A stretch of 64,000 bases of DNA from Brucella cytisi (GTDB taxonomy: Bacteria > Pseudomonadota > Alphaproteobacteria > Rhizobiales > Rhizobiaceae). The stretch spans positions 265,001-329,000 of the forward strand of contig JAAVLQ010000002.1 of NCBI GenBank assembly GCA_012103075.1, given 5' to 3'. Numbering within the stretch: position 1 is the stretch's first letter; each line of letters opens with the position of its first letter. Under the pieces are notes generated by a model that was not told where the DNA came from, searched no databases, and was given only the letters and a program-made list of their open reading frames with translations. The translations under genes and the position numbers were made by a program. Positions 10,471 through 20,996 of the stretch are shown here, piece after piece.

Positions 10471-12263
10471 ATGGCGACTGAAGGACTTGGACAGACACTC
10501 GGGCCTGCTGTGGTTCTGCTTACCGCCGGTGTTGTGGCGGTGCCGTTGTTTCGGAAACTGGGCCTCGGTTCTGTGCTGGGATATTTCGCTGCCGGTGCGC
10601 TGGTGGGGCCCTCGGTCTTCGGCTTCTTCACCGACCCCGCCACGATCCTGCATTTCTCCGAACTTGGCGTGGTCATGTTCCTGTTCGTCATCGGACTTGA
10701 AATGCGCCCCGGCAAGCTCTGGACGATGCGGCAGCAGATATTTGGTCTCGGTCTTGCACAGGTTCTGGGCTGTATCGCCCTTCTGACTGGGGCAGGGGTT
10801 CTTCTTGGCCTGACTCCGATAACGGCCCTGATCGCGGGAGCCGGTTTCGTGCTGTCGTCCACAGCCGTCATCATGTCGATGTTGCAGGAACGTGGGGAAA
10901 TCGCCACGCCGGACGGTCAGAAGGCCGTCTCCATCCTCCTGCTCGAAGATCTGATGATCGTGCCGCTGCTGGCGCTTGTCGCCTTCCTTTCACCTTCCCA
11001 GCACGAATCCGGCGGAATCTTGGGTATTGCGACGGCCATTGGCTCAATTTTGCTGCTGATTGCTGTCGGGCGCTGGTTGCTTGATCCATTCTTTTTCTTT
11101 GCTGGCGCGTGCGAGGGCGCGTGAGGTTCTGACGGCTGGTGCCTTGATCGTCGTACTGGGCGCTGCCTTGCTTATGGAAGCGAGCGGCCTTTCCATGGCG
11201 ATGGGCGCTTTCCCGGCGGGGGTGATGTTGTCCGGCTCCAGTTACCGGCATCAGATCGAAAGCGACATCGAGCCGTTCAAGGGGCTCCTGATGGGGCTGT
11301 TCTTTCTGGCTGTGGGCATGTCGCTCGATCTTGGTGTGGTCGCATCTGACTGGCCCTCGGTTCTCATTTTCCTCATCGCCTATGTGATTACAAAGGCAAT
11401 CGGCATCTATGCCGTCGCCCGCATTTTCGGCTCCAGCCATCGTTCGGCGCTCGAACGGACACTGCTCTTTGCGCAGGGCGGCGAATTCGCCTTCGTGCTC
11501 TACACGTCGGCATTCGGTAACGGGTTGCTTTCAGCACGCGACAACGCGCTGTTTTCGACCGTCATCATTCTGTCGATGGCCGTGACGCCTTTCGTGCTGC
11601 TTCTGGGGTCGCGGCTTTTGCGCGAGGAAGCGCCGTCTCTCGAAGGCATTGAATCCGCTCACAATCTCAAAGGTCGGGTATTGATGATTGGCTTCGGGCG
11701 CTTCGGACAAATCGCGGCGCAATTGCTCCTTGCCCAGAGATCGGATGTTTCGATTATTGAAGCTGATCCCAACCGCATCCGCGAAGCCGGGCGGTTCGGT
11801 TTCAAGATATTCTATGGCGATGGATCGCGGCTCGACATCCTGCATCATTCGGGCGCTGACGGGGCGGAAGTCATCATGATATGCGTGGATGACCGAAAGA
11901 CGGCCAACCGGATCGTGGAATTGGTCAAATCTCATTTCCGGGCAGCAAAGATCATGGTGCGTTCCTACGACCACGCATTCCATCGAGCTGTTGAAGGCGG
12001 GGGTGGATTTCGAACTGCGCGAAACGTTCGAATCCGCGCTGCTTTTTGGAAAGGAAGCGCTTTGCGAACTTGGCATGGATGAAAGTCTTGCGGAGGACAC
12101 ATTGCGCGATATTCGCATGCGTGATGCTGAACGACTGACGGCACAGGTGCAGGGCGATATTTATTCGGGAGCCGATCAACTGCTTACCGGCGTTCCTGTT
12201 CCTGAACCGCTGACGCCGCCCGGCAAGGCTACGAAGCTTGACGGGGAGGGAGGTTCAAACTGA
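10471..12263 (+). CDS. CPA2 family monovalent cation:proton antiporter with TrkA-N domain (Kef/YbaL type, frameshifted)
   Basis: An inner-membrane antiporter of about 597 residues that exchanges K+ (or Na+) for protons. The N-terminal 380 residues form the Na+/H+ exchanger domain of about 12 helices, with GYFAAGALVGPSVFG, FSELGVVMFLFVIGLEM and FALLFAQGGEFAFV. A cytosolic Rossmann domain follows (GRVLMIGFGRFGQIAAQLL, with GFGRFG as the nucleotide-binding loop). Frame changes lie near 11095 (T-rich run) and near 11970. GGAG spaced before ATG 10471 supports the start. It resembles KefB/KefC/YbaL; I see no partner KefF/KefG gene nearby, so glutathione gating is open. Confidence 0.88.
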
Positions 12264-12286
12264 ACAATATGCTTTGAAGGCCCGGG

Positions 12287-12871
12287 TCAATCCCGCAGTG
12301 CCATCTGCAGTTCGGACTGACGGCCCAGTCTCCTCATCAATTCGGTAAACTGAGGGGTGCGTTCAATCTGGCGTCCATAATGCTTGCGCAATGCGGCGGT
12401 CAGTTCGCCTTTACGTCCGAGCTGTTCGTCGGCAAAGCCGATCATCTGGGAGTTCGGCCATGCCTGAGGGCGAATGGCAACCGGGCGCGTAAACAGGCTT
12501 TCTGCCGTCTCGTCCGGGTTGGCCTGCGCCATAAGCGAAACCATGGCGGCTGTCGAGCGCGACACGCCCATATGACAATGGACTAGCAGATGGCTCGGAG
12601 CCTGCGGGTTTTGTGCTGCCCGGAATTCCGAGCCGAACTGTAGGATCGCATTCACATGGTCGGGCGTCGGCATTGTGTGGTTGTCGGCAGCGTTAATGAT
12701 GTCGTGAAAACGCAGCGTTACACGATGGTGTTGCTCGAAAGTCTGAAACGCATCCAGTTCCGGAAGGTCGGGATCAACCAACGAAAGTACATGTGTGACT
12801 TTGCGCGTCCGCTGTTCGGGTAGTTCCTGAATTCCACACACGGTTAGTTGCGGGGCAAAATGCACACTCAT
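12287..12871 (-). CDS. Tyrosine/dual-specificity protein phosphatase family protein
   Basis: A 194-residue cytosolic protein with the Cys-x5-Arg phosphatase signature HCHMGVSRS (about residues 99-107), preceded by LRFHDIINAADNHTMPTPDHV, where an acid loop is expected. The family dephosphorylates phospho-Tyr/Ser or small phosphorylated substrates; the substrate is unknown. A strong Shine-Dalgarno (AAGGAG) precedes ATG 12871. It is followed on the other strand by the Kef antiporter stop, so they converge. Confidence 0.87.
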   Translation of the reverse strand: MSVHFAPQLTVCGIQELPEQRTRKVTHVLSLVDPDLPELDAFQTFEQHHRVTLRFHDIINAADNHTMPTPDHVNAILQFGSEFRAAQNPQAPSHLLVHCHMGVSRSTAAMVSLMAQANPDETAESLFTRPVAIRPQAWPNSQMIGFADEQLGRKGELTAALRKHYGRQIERTPQFTELMRRLGRQSELQMALRD

Positions 12872-12948
12872 GCCAGTCTCCTTGAAATTCAGTTATGTCG
12901 TCTCGTTTGAAAATGACGGGCTGGTGATACATCGCATAGACGACATTT

Positions 12949-13578
12949 TCATGTTCGATGTCCCGATGCCGCATCGTCGTCGATGGTACTTCCGAGTCCC
13001 ATACCGCCACCCGTGCCACCGCCCATTCCCATGCTGCCGCCTTTCCCGCCTTCGCCCTTCGCCCGGTCATCCTTATTGCGTCCGCCGCCGCTGGATGGTC
13101 GTGTCGGACCCTGAGACGGGATTTGCAGGTCGAGCGGGATGGAATCAAGATCAAGGGCGGTGCGAATGAAGCTGCGCAATGATCTGACCAGCTCATCTGT
13201 ATGAATCGGGCGTCCTGCCACCAGTTCCCGTGCCGCCTTTTCTGCAAGCCTCACATGCTCTTGAGTCCCCAAGAGAAAAACATCCGAAAGTGCTGCTTCG
13301 ACAGAATCGCGAATACGTCGGCGGCGCTCGGAATGCGCAACGATCTCGACGGTACCGGCTTCTTCCGTTTCGGGTGGATGCCGCAACTCGCGCAAATGGC
13401 GCGGATCGACGGCAAGGTCACCGGTAAACGAACCGCCAAGCGTCTTATAGGCGGCGATGAGTGTTTTCAGCCGTTCATTGATCTGGCGATTCATGCGTTC
13501 GCGCCGCTGTTGTATTGTCAACATCATAAGTAGACGGATGCCAACGCCAATCAGTGTAAAAAGCGCCAGACCGAACAA
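12949..13578 (-). CDS. Hypothetical membrane-anchored protein with Gly-rich tail
   Basis: I do not recognise a named family. About 209 residues: one N-terminal transmembrane helix (FGLALFTLIGVGIRLLMMLTI), a basic coiled helix (QQRRERMNRQINERLKTLIAAYKTLGG), a middle alpha region with many Arg and Glu, and a disordered C-terminus with GGGxGGGMG runs. The predicted TTG start at 13578 is poor. In frame upstream the DNA still reads like protein (SLRGIDFSSRQSLTATL) to about 13640, so the true start may be an ATG near 13637 with a lost base. It lies 78 bp upstream of the phosphatase gene and may share its transcript. Confidence 0.65.
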   Translation of the reverse strand: MFGLALFTLIGVGIRLLMMLTIQQRRERMNRQINERLKTLIAAYKTLGGSFTGDLAVDPRHLRELRHPPETEEAGTVEIVAHSERRRRIRDSVEAALSDVFLLGTQEHVRLAEKAARELVAGRPIHTDELVRSLRSFIRTALDLDSIPLDLQIPSQGPTRPSSGGGRNKDDRAKGEGGKGGSMGMGGGTGGGMGLGSTIDDDAASGHRT

Positions 13579-13749
13579 AGTGGCTGTCAGACTTTGCCGG
13601 GAGCTGAAATCAATGCCGCGCAGTGAAAATCTCCATAGGGAAGGGATCGTTGTTCACACTAAAGCCTGAAGCGTGGTGCGTTGCAACACCTGTTGTGGAT
13701 ACGTGCATGTTCATTTGGAGCGAGCGGACAGAGGTCTGAAATCACTGCT

Positions 13750-14654
13750 CTAAATGTTTGTTTCGGCGCGCATCTTATCCGAAAGCCGTTTCAAATCTTT
13801 CAGAATGCGTTCTAGTCCTTGGAAGCTGCCGTCCGGCCCATTCTCTTTCTGGAATTGCTCTGCCGATGTTGTAGCTGAAAGAGCCAATCACCATCGTTTC
13901 CGCATCGACCTTGCATGTGAAGTCGATCGCATACCATTTGCGTTGGCTGCGAAACGCGCCGTCGCTGACGGTCAGGCCGCTGGTTGAAACGGAGCCACCT
14001 TCGCGCGCGAGCATATCCGGAAAGGCACCGGGTTGATGGCGGCGTACTTGTTCAAGCGCTTCGATACCGCAAATCTGGATGATCCGGTCCTTCGGCGCAA
14101 GCTTTCCCAATGCCTGTTTCACACGAGGATCTGACATGGCTTCCTTCGAATAGATTTCGCGCGCCCGCGTCAGTTTTTGGCCGGTGTTGCCGGTTTGGGA
14201 GCGTCGGCCTTTTGCCTCGGTGCAGTTTGCGCTTTTTCTGCGGCGGCTTGACCGGATTCGACCGGCTTCTCGGCCTGAAGAAGCTGTTCGGCTGGCTCAG
14301 CCTCTGTCGCAGAAGGCTTTTCTTCCGCCTTGTCAGCATCCGGCGCCTCATCAGCCTTGGAGGGCTCGTTCGGTTTTTGCGCTTCTTCAGGTGTGGTTGG
14401 CGGCAGGTCCTGTTCCGGTGGTGACTTTACCTCCTGCTTCGCCGCCGCAGATTCGAATGCCTGTGGCTGCGGTGGGGGTGCGGCCTGTTCGGGCGTCTTC
14501 GGGGCCTGTTGCTGAGGCTTCTTCTCAGGGGCGGCGGTTGAACCAGCTCCACATTAACGCTTTGTTCCGAAGGGGGCGAAGGGAGTGCCGGAAGGCGGAC
14601 CAGAAACAGAGTTGCCAGCACCAGATGCAGCGCCACGGAAGCTGGCAGCCCCAA
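13750..14654 (-). CDS. DUF930 domain protein (frameshifted)
   Basis: A protein of about 300 residues with an N-terminal membrane helix (SVALHLVLATLFLVRLP), a long Pro/Glu/Ala-rich, poorly ordered middle that looks like the periplasm-spanning linker of TonB/TolA proteins, and a C-terminal DUF930 domain (VKQALGKLAPKDRIIQICGIEALEQ to KWYAIDFTCKVDAETMVIGSFSYNIG). At least three frame changes occur, including one near 13860 after which the true tail is FQGLERILKDLKRLSDKM and the stop is at 13750. The start is uncertain: 14654 is a TTG, and the correct ATG may lie upstream near 14695. The function is unknown; envelope role is inference. Confidence 0.72.
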
Positions 14655-14724
14655 CTGGCCTCTTGCAAAACTCTTCTGGTGAACTGCGGCATGGCTCCAA
14701 CGATCAGGGACACGAAAGCTTCAA

Positions 14725-14787
14725 TCTAGAGCTTATCCCGAAAAGTGTGAAACGGTTTTCGGATGAAATTCGCGTCAGAATAAGTAG
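14725..14787. repeat. RIME-like dispersed intergenic repeat, copy 2
   Basis: Begins TCTAGAG and shares the core CCCGAAAAGTGTGAAACGG with the copy at 7018. It fills the whole gap between the DUF930 gene and the stop codon of the Lrp gene. Confidence 0.65.
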
Positions 14788-15249
14788 TTAGAGGCCGACA
14801 TTCGGTCTGTCGATGATTTCACGCAGGGCAAAACTGGAATTGATCTTCACCACGTGCGGCAGGGCCGAGAGCCAGTCGCGATGGATGCGCTCGTAATCCT
14901 CAAGATCGCGGGCTGCAACGCGCAGAATATAATCATATTCGCCCGACATAAGGTAGCAGACCAGCACGTTGGGGCAGCGTTTTACCGCCGCCTCGAATTC
15001 GGCCAGCGTCTTTGCGAATTGCCCCGAAAGCGAAATATGGACAATCGCAATCATCCGGTATTCGAGCGCCTTCTGGGAGAGGCGGGCATGATAGCCCGCA
15101 ATCACACCACTCTTTTCAAGAATATCGAGGCGGCGCGAACAGGCTGAAGGCGACAATCCAACCTTCTCCGCAAGTTCTGCATTGGTGATACGGGCATCGG
15201 CCTGCAATGTCCTGAGAATTGCAAGATCGATAGGATCAAGATTGCTCAT
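14788..15249 (-). CDS. Lrp/AsnC family transcriptional regulator
   Basis: An intact 153-residue regulator. The N-terminal helix-turn-helix is DLAILRTLQADARITNAELAEKVGLSPSACSRRLDILEKSGVI (written here as the span of residues 8-50), and the C-terminal RAM effector domain follows (IAIVHISLSG, then VLVCYLMSGEYDYILRVAARDLEDYE). It is divergent from the alanine dehydrogenase gene 158 bp away, the standard AldR/ald arrangement, so it probably activates ald in response to an amino acid such as alanine. A palindrome abuts its own start codon. Confidence 0.93.
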   Translation of the reverse strand: MSNLDPIDLAILRTLQADARITNAELAEKVGLSPSACSRRLDILEKSGVIAGYHARLSQKALEYRMIAIVHISLSGQFAKTLAEFEAAVKRCPNVLVCYLMSGEYDYILRVAARDLEDYERIHRDWLSALPHVVKINSSFALREIIDRPNVGL

Positions 15250-15265
15250 TCGAAGAACCTTCGAA
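15249..15265. promoter_or_regulatory. Palindrome at the Lrp start codon, possible operator
   Basis: TTCGAAG and CTTCGAA flank a 3-base centre; the left arm begins at the first base of the Lrp start codon (minus strand). The position suits autorepression by the Lrp protein. Confidence 0.5.
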
Positions 15266-15407
15266 AAAGAGGGTCATCGGCGCAATAATTCACCAAAAAG
15301 ACAGGGCGGGCAAATCTTCTTTGCAAGGACATTGCGAGCCGCAGGTGTTCTCATTTTGGGATCGACAACGACCCACGGCAAGTGGGCAAAAAATGAGAGG
15401 AACGCTT

Positions 15408-16526
15408 ATGCGTGTCGGTTGCCCGAAGGAAATCAAGAACCATGAATATCGTGTCGGACTCACCCCCGCCGCGGTTCGTGAATATGTGGCTCATGGCCAC
15501 GAAGTCTGGATTGAAACAAAGGCAGGTGCCGGTATCGGTGCCGATGATGCCAGCTACATCGCCGCTGGCGCGAAAATTGCCGCGTCTGCGAAAGACATTT
15601 TCGAGAAGTGCGATATGATCGTGAAGGTCAAGGAGCCGCAGCCTGCCGAATGGGCGCAGCTCCGCGAAGGCCAGCTTCTCTACACCTATCTCCATCTCGC
15701 CCCCGACCCGGAACAGACCAAGGGTCTGCTCGCTTCCGGCGCGACGGCAATTGCCTATGAAACGGTAACGGATGATCGCGGTGGGCTGCCGCTGCTCGCC
15801 CCGATGTCGGAAGTGGCTGGTCGTCTGTCGATACAGGCTGGTGCGACGGCACTCCAGAAAGCCAATGGCGGCCTCGGCATTCTGCTGGGTGGTGTGCCCG
15901 GCGTGTTGCCGGCAAAAGTCACGATCATCGGCGGTGGCGTCGTCGGACTTCATGCAGCCAGAATGGCAGTGGGCCTCGGCGCCGACGTATCCATTCTGGA
16001 TCGCTCGCTGCCGCGTCTGCGCCAACTCGACGATATATTCGGCGGTCGCGTTCACACGCGCTACTCCAGCATTCAGGCGCTTGAAGACGAAGTCTTCTCT
16101 GCTGACCTCGTCATCGGCGCAGTGCTAATCCCCGGTGCCGCGGCGCCGAAACTTGTTACCCACGAAATGTTGTCCGGCATGAAGAAAGGTGCGGTCATCG
16201 TGGACGTGGCCATCGATCAGGGCGGCTGTTTCGAGACCTCCCATGCCACGACGCATTCCGATCCCACTTACGAAGTGGACGGGATCGTCCATTACTGCGT
16301 GGCCAATATGCCGGGCGCAGTTCCAGTAACCTCAGCTCATGCCCTCAATAATGCCACCCTTCATTACGGACTGGCGCTTGCCGACCGTGGTCTGAGGGCA
16401 ATTGCCGAGGACAAGCATCTGCGCAACGGTCTGAACGTTTACAAGGGGCGCATCACCAACAAGGCGGTTGCAGAAGCGCTCGGTTATGAAGCTTTTGCAC
16501 CCGAAAGCATTCTGAACGTGGCATGA
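15408..16526 (+). CDS. ald: Alanine dehydrogenase
   Basis: NAD-dependent alanine dehydrogenase (alanine + NAD+ + H2O to pyruvate + ammonia + NADH), 372 residues and intact. It shows the family N-terminus [26 protein letters not shown] and YLHLA with the catalytic Lys and His, the Rossmann loop IIGGGVVG (about residue 174), and [15 protein letters not shown] near the end. The ATG at 15408 is chosen because GAGAGG lies 8 bases upstream; a longer upstream reading has no family match. Divergent from and probably controlled by the Lrp-type gene. Confidence 0.97.
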   Translation: MRVGCPKEIKNHEYRVGLTPAAVREYVAHGHEVWIETKAGAGIGADDASYIAAGAKIAASAKDIFEKCDMIVKVKEPQPAEWAQLREGQLLYTYLHLAPDPEQTKGLLASGATAIAYETVTDDRGGLPLLAPMSEVAGRLSIQAGATALQKANGGLGILLGGVPGVLPAKVTIIGGGVVGLHAARMAVGLGADVSILDRSLPRLRQLDDIFGGRVHTRYSSIQALEDEVFSADLVIGAVLIPGAAAPKLVTHEMLSGMKKGAVIVDVAIDQGGCFETSHATTHSDPTYEVDGIVHYCVANMPGAVPVTSAHALNNATLHYGLALADRGLRAIAEDKHLRNGLNVYKGRITNKAVAEALGYEAFAPESILNVA

Positions 16527-16553
16527 GGCCTTATAGCAACAGCGTTGAAAGGG

Positions 16554-16582
16554 ACTGCGATGGCACTTTGTGCCATCGCAGT
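16554..16582 (+). terminator. Hairpin downstream of ald
   Basis: A perfect 13-bp inverted repeat, ACTGCGATGGCAC and GTGCCATCGCAGT around TTT, begins 28 bases after the ald stop. There is no T run behind it, so it could be a terminator of modest strength or a 3' stability hairpin. Confidence 0.55.
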
Positions 16583-16676
16583 AACAAGTTGCCTACCAAT
16601 TTCAGGTGCTTTGGCCTTGCGCGGGAAGGGAAAAAGCTGGATTAGGCTGTGACCCATCTCCCCGCAGGAAAATCTT

Positions 16677-17063
16677 GTGCAGCTTAAATTCTCGCGATCG
16701 GCATTATGCTCTACATTGATACTTCTGGTGCTTCTTGCCCTATTGGCGACAATGGGCGCAGGATTGGGCTGGATCAGAAGCTTTGTCGGGGATGTGATTG
16801 CCGTCATCTTTGTTTATGCGGTGCTTAGAATCTTCATTGAAGGAAATCGCCTGCTGTTGGCTTTGATCGCGTTTCTGACTGGGGTCGCGGTGGAGTTCGG
16901 TCAATACCTCGCAAAACAGTTCGATGTCGTGATCGGAAATCCGGCCCTGCGTATTATTCTCGGAGCGACGCCGGATTGGCTGGATGTTCTGGCCTATGCG
17001 ATAGGTGCCGGAATTGTCGTCGCGTATCTGCTGGCGCGACGACAGGTCGAGGCATCAAACTAA
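16677..17063 (+). CDS. DUF2809 family membrane protein
   Basis: A 128-residue integral membrane protein with four predicted helices (LCSTLILLVLLALLATMGAGLG, VGDVIAVIFVYAVLRIFI, LLALIAFLTGVAVEFGQYLAKQF, LDVLAYAIGAGIVVAYLLARR). The G-x-x-G-D-x-x-A-V and VEFGQ motifs place it in DUF2809, a family without a known function. It starts with GTG; a good Shine-Dalgarno is not obvious. It stands alone between ald and glnII. Confidence 0.8.
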   Translation: MQLKFSRSALCSTLILLVLLALLATMGAGLGWIRSFVGDVIAVIFVYAVLRIFIEGNRLLLALIAFLTGVAVEFGQYLAKQFDVVIGNPALRIILGATPDWLDVLAYAIGAGIVVAYLLARRQVEASN

Positions 17064-17289
17064 TTTATAGAAATTGTTGCATGACCTTGTTTTGAACAAG
17101 ATGTGCACCTATATGGCTGTCATAGGCATTGCTTAAGAGCGCTGGAACGCGTCTGTTGCTCGCAAAGCCTTCATCGCTTGATGCTTTTGACCACGGATGT
17201 ACTGGCACTGGTAGGAAAGCGATGATGAGGAAGGTCGGTGCGTTTTCGCCCCGGCCTTTTTGTTGTCTGCAGGTTCGCGAGAATAAAGC

Positions 17290-17325
17290 CGAACGGCCTG
17301 CTGAAATCCTCAAGCAGGCCGTTCG
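17290..17325 (-). terminator. Rho-independent terminator of glnII
   Basis: A 13-bp inverted repeat (CGAACGGCCTGCT and AGCAGGCCGTTCG, 10-base loop) ends 9 bases from the glnII stop codon and is followed on the minus strand by CTTTATT. Confidence 0.75.
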
Positions 17326-17333
17326 TCCAAAAA

Positions 17334-18375
17334 TTAAGCAGCGAGTGCTTCGTCTTCTGAGGTCGGGACTTCAGAAATCGTCTTTAGAACCTGCGAAGCG
17401 ATCTGGTATGGGCAGCCCTGCGAGTTCGGGCGGCGATCTTCCAGATAACCGCGATATCCATCTCTGACGAATGCGTGTGGGACGCGGATCGAAGCGCCAC
17501 GGTCAGCAACGCCGTAGGAGAACTTGTTCCATGGGGCGGTTTCATGCTTGCCGGTCAGGCGCATGTGGTTGTCCGGGCCGTAAACGTCGATATGGTCCTG
17601 CAGGTTCTTGTCGAACTGAGCCATGAGCGCTTCGAAATAGTCCTTGCCGCCCACTTCACGCATATACTTGGTCGAGAAGTTGCAGTGCATGCCCGAGCCG
17701 TTCCAGTCGGTATCGCCGAGCGGCTTGCAATGGAATTCGATATCGATTTCGTACTGTTCGCAGAGGCGAAGCAGGGAGATAACGGGCCATCCAGATCTGG
17801 TCGGCGGCGTTCTTGGAGCCCTTGCCGAAAATCTGGAATTCCCACTGGCCCTTGGCCACTTCAGCATTGATGCCTTCGTGATTGATACCGGCATCGAGGC
17901 AGAGATCGAGATGCTCCTCAACGATCTTGCGGGCGATGGAGCCGACATTCTTGTAGCCGACGCCGGTGTAATATGGACCCTGCGGGGCAGGGAAACCCTG
18001 TTCCGGGAAGCCGAGCGGACGGCCATCCTTGTAGAAGAAGTATTCCTGCTCGAAACCGAACCATGCATCATCGTCTTCAAGGACGGTTGCGCGGCTGTTG
18101 GATGGATGCGGCGTGATGCCATCCGGCATCATGACTTCACACATCACCAGAACGCCGTTCTTGCGTGCGGGATCGGGATAGATCGCGACCGGCTTCAAGA
18201 CGCAATCGGAGCTGCGACCTTCGGCCTGCATCGTCGATGAGCCATCGAAGCCCCAGAGCGGCAGTTGTTCAAGTGTCGGAAAAGCATCGAATTCCTTGAT
18301 CTGCGTCTTGCCGCGCAGGTTCGCTGCTGGCGTGCATCCATCGAGCCAAATGTATTCGAGCTTGTACTTGGTCAT
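17334..18375 (-). CDS. glnII: Glutamine synthetase type II (frameshifted)
   Basis: Eukaryotic-type GSII that makes glutamine from glutamate, ammonia and ATP. It starts MTKYKLEYIWLDG, has LPLWGFDGSST, EQEYFFYKDGRPLGFP, the GPYYTGVG loop, NHEGINAEVAKGQWEFQ, HCKPLGDTDWNGSGMH and the C-terminal GVADRGASIRVPH and YLEDRRPNSQGCPY. It closely resembles rhizobial GlnII and has about 346 codons counting the frame change near 17785 (after IWMARYL). The ATG at 18375 is the family start. A sigma-54 promoter about 85 bp upstream indicates NtrC control under nitrogen limitation. Confidence 0.95.
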
Positions 18376-18760
18376 CGCTAGTCTCTCTGTCATCCTCGGT
18401 TGATCGATCACCACAAGTCATGCGGTGTCGCGCGGCTCGGTGTTCGATTTAATAGAAGCAAGGACCGTGCCAGTTTCAAATTTGACGCATTTCCACGGCG
18501 GCACAGGCGCAAGCGATAAAGCGGGCAAGATTTGCACAACGGAAAGCGGAAAATGTCTGCTCAAAAACAGGCAACAGATTAGAATTTCATCACGCCTGAA
18601 ATGCTGGGTGCGTAATCCCAGTCTTGTCACCTGTCACTCAAGCCCGGAAACCCCGGAAATTCAAAGGCATAAAGCAAAATCGAACAGGCGGACAGAATAA
18701 GTCGTTGGACGCTCCGACCACCATTCTTCACCTTACCTTCAAACAAAAGGGGAGTGACTG
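18376..18760. other. Divergent regulatory region between glnII and the polyamine-type ABC operon
   Basis: A 385-bp stretch without a gene. It holds the sigma-54 promoter of glnII on the minus strand; the upstream 200 bp would hold NtrC sites, but I see no clear pair. The promoter of the rightward ABC operon must also lie here, and GGGGAG is the ribosome-binding site in front of 18761. Confidence 0.6.
18457..18472 (-). promoter_or_regulatory. Sigma-54 (-24/-12) promoter of glnII
   Basis: On the minus strand TGGCAC-GGTCC-TTGCTT matches the RpoN consensus TGGCAC-N5-TTGC exactly. It ends about 80 bases upstream of the glnII start, a suitable leader length. Confidence 0.85.
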
Positions 18761-19837
18761 ATGGCACGTTCGATCAACAGAAAATCGGCTTTTCTGGCAA
18801 GTTTAGCGTTGAGTGTTTCGGCAATGACTGTTTTCGCAGCCAATGCTGCTGAAATTACGGTGATGGGTTATCGCGGCGCATTCCGGGACAATTACGTCAA
18901 GGCCGTCATCGAGCCGTTCCAGAAGGAACATCCCGACATCAAGGTCACCTATTACGGTGTGCAGAATGCAGCGACATCGCTCGGCAACATGCGCGCCCAG
19001 AAGTCCTCTCCCCAGACGGATGCGGTCATCTATGACCTTTCGGTCGCCAAGATCGCCGATGAGGAAGGGCTGGTCGAGAAGCTCGATCCGGCATCGCTCA
19101 AAAATTATGCGGATATCGCCGACCTCGGCAAGGAACTCGCAGGCGCTGCAATTCCGATCACATATGACACGCTTTCGCTTCTTTATAACAACGATGCATT
19201 TGCGCAAGATGCACCGGATAGCTGGGAAGCGCTCTGGGACAAGCAGCAAAGCGGCAAGGTTATCATCCCGGCACAGGGCGGCGGCGATATTCAAGCCATC
19301 CTGCTTACGATCATCGCGAACCGTCTCGCTGGTGAAGACGACTATACGAAGACTGTGAAGCCGGGCGTCGACAAGCTGGTGGAGCTGGCGCCTGCCGTGC
19401 AGACGTGGGAACCGAAGCCCGATGCCTATACGCTGGTTGCAAACGGCACTGCGACCTTGTCCATCGGCTATAATGCCCGCGCCCAGTTCTACTTCGACCA
19501 GACCGGCGGAACGCTTCAGTCGGTCGGCCCGAAGGAAGGCACGGCTGCGCAAGTGAATGTCATCAGTGCGATTGCCAACGGCAAAAACATGGATGCAACC
19601 AAGACATTCATCGACTATGCGATAAGTCCCGAGACGCAGGCCCGGTTCGCCGAGATCATGTTCTATGCGCCATCGAACACGAAAGCGGACGTGAACGACG
19701 AAACGAAGAAGCGCATTCCGTACATGGATGCGGCTCAACGCGAAAAGCTCATTCCGGTCAACTGGATGACCATTGGCGATATGCGCGACAAGCTGCTCAA
19801 TCCCCGGCGTCGTCAGATCATTCCGGCTGGTCGTTAA
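18761..19837 (+). CDS. ABC transporter substrate-binding protein, spermidine/putrescine type
   Basis: A 358-residue periplasmic binding protein with a signal peptide (RSINRKSAFLASLALSVSAM to AANA-A, cleavage near residue 30). The mature part has the PotD/PotF-type features ITVMGYRGAFRDNYVKAVIEPF, PITYDTLSLLYNND and GYNARAQFYFDQTGG. It is the first gene of a seven-gene unit with its ATPase and two permeases. The true ligand need not be a polyamine: this family also takes up organic acids and amines, and the enzymes behind it suggest a catabolised compound. The tail reads NPRRRQIIP, intact. Confidence 0.88.
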   Translation: MARSINRKSAFLASLALSVSAMTVFAANAAEITVMGYRGAFRDNYVKAVIEPFQKEHPDIKVTYYGVQNAATSLGNMRAQKSSPQTDAVIYDLSVAKIADEEGLVEKLDPASLKNYADIADLGKELAGAAIPITYDTLSLLYNNDAFAQDAPDSWEALWDKQQSGKVIIPAQGGGDIQAILLTIIANRLAGEDDYTKTVKPGVDKLVELAPAVQTWEPKPDAYTLVANGTATLSIGYNARAQFYFDQTGGTLQSVGPKEGTAAQVNVISAIANGKNMDATKTFIDYAISPETQARFAEIMFYAPSNTKADVNDETKKRIPYMDAAQREKLIPVNWMTIGDMRDKLLNPRRRQIIPAGR

Positions 19838-19912
19838 AACTCTACCTCACCCTGAAATTCACGCTTCCGCCTCGTTTCTCCGGGGCGGCAACGACCCCTC
19901 ACAGGTTTCGAT

Positions 19913-20992
<1,080 letters not shown>

Positions 20993-20996
20993 TGTC

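Noticed and set aside
12774..13247. 157-codon minus-strand ORF overlapping the Gly-rich membrane protein gene
   Set aside because: It is the same DNA read in another frame; its composition (Trp, His, Arg-rich) is that of a shadow and the other frame has a membrane helix and sensible codons.
15351..16055. 234-codon minus-strand ORF opposite ald
   Set aside because: It is antisense to a well-conserved enzyme and has no family features.
18803..19738. 311-codon minus-strand ORF opposite the polyamine-type binding protein
   Set aside because: Long antisense frames are common at this GC content, and the plus-strand gene is certain.
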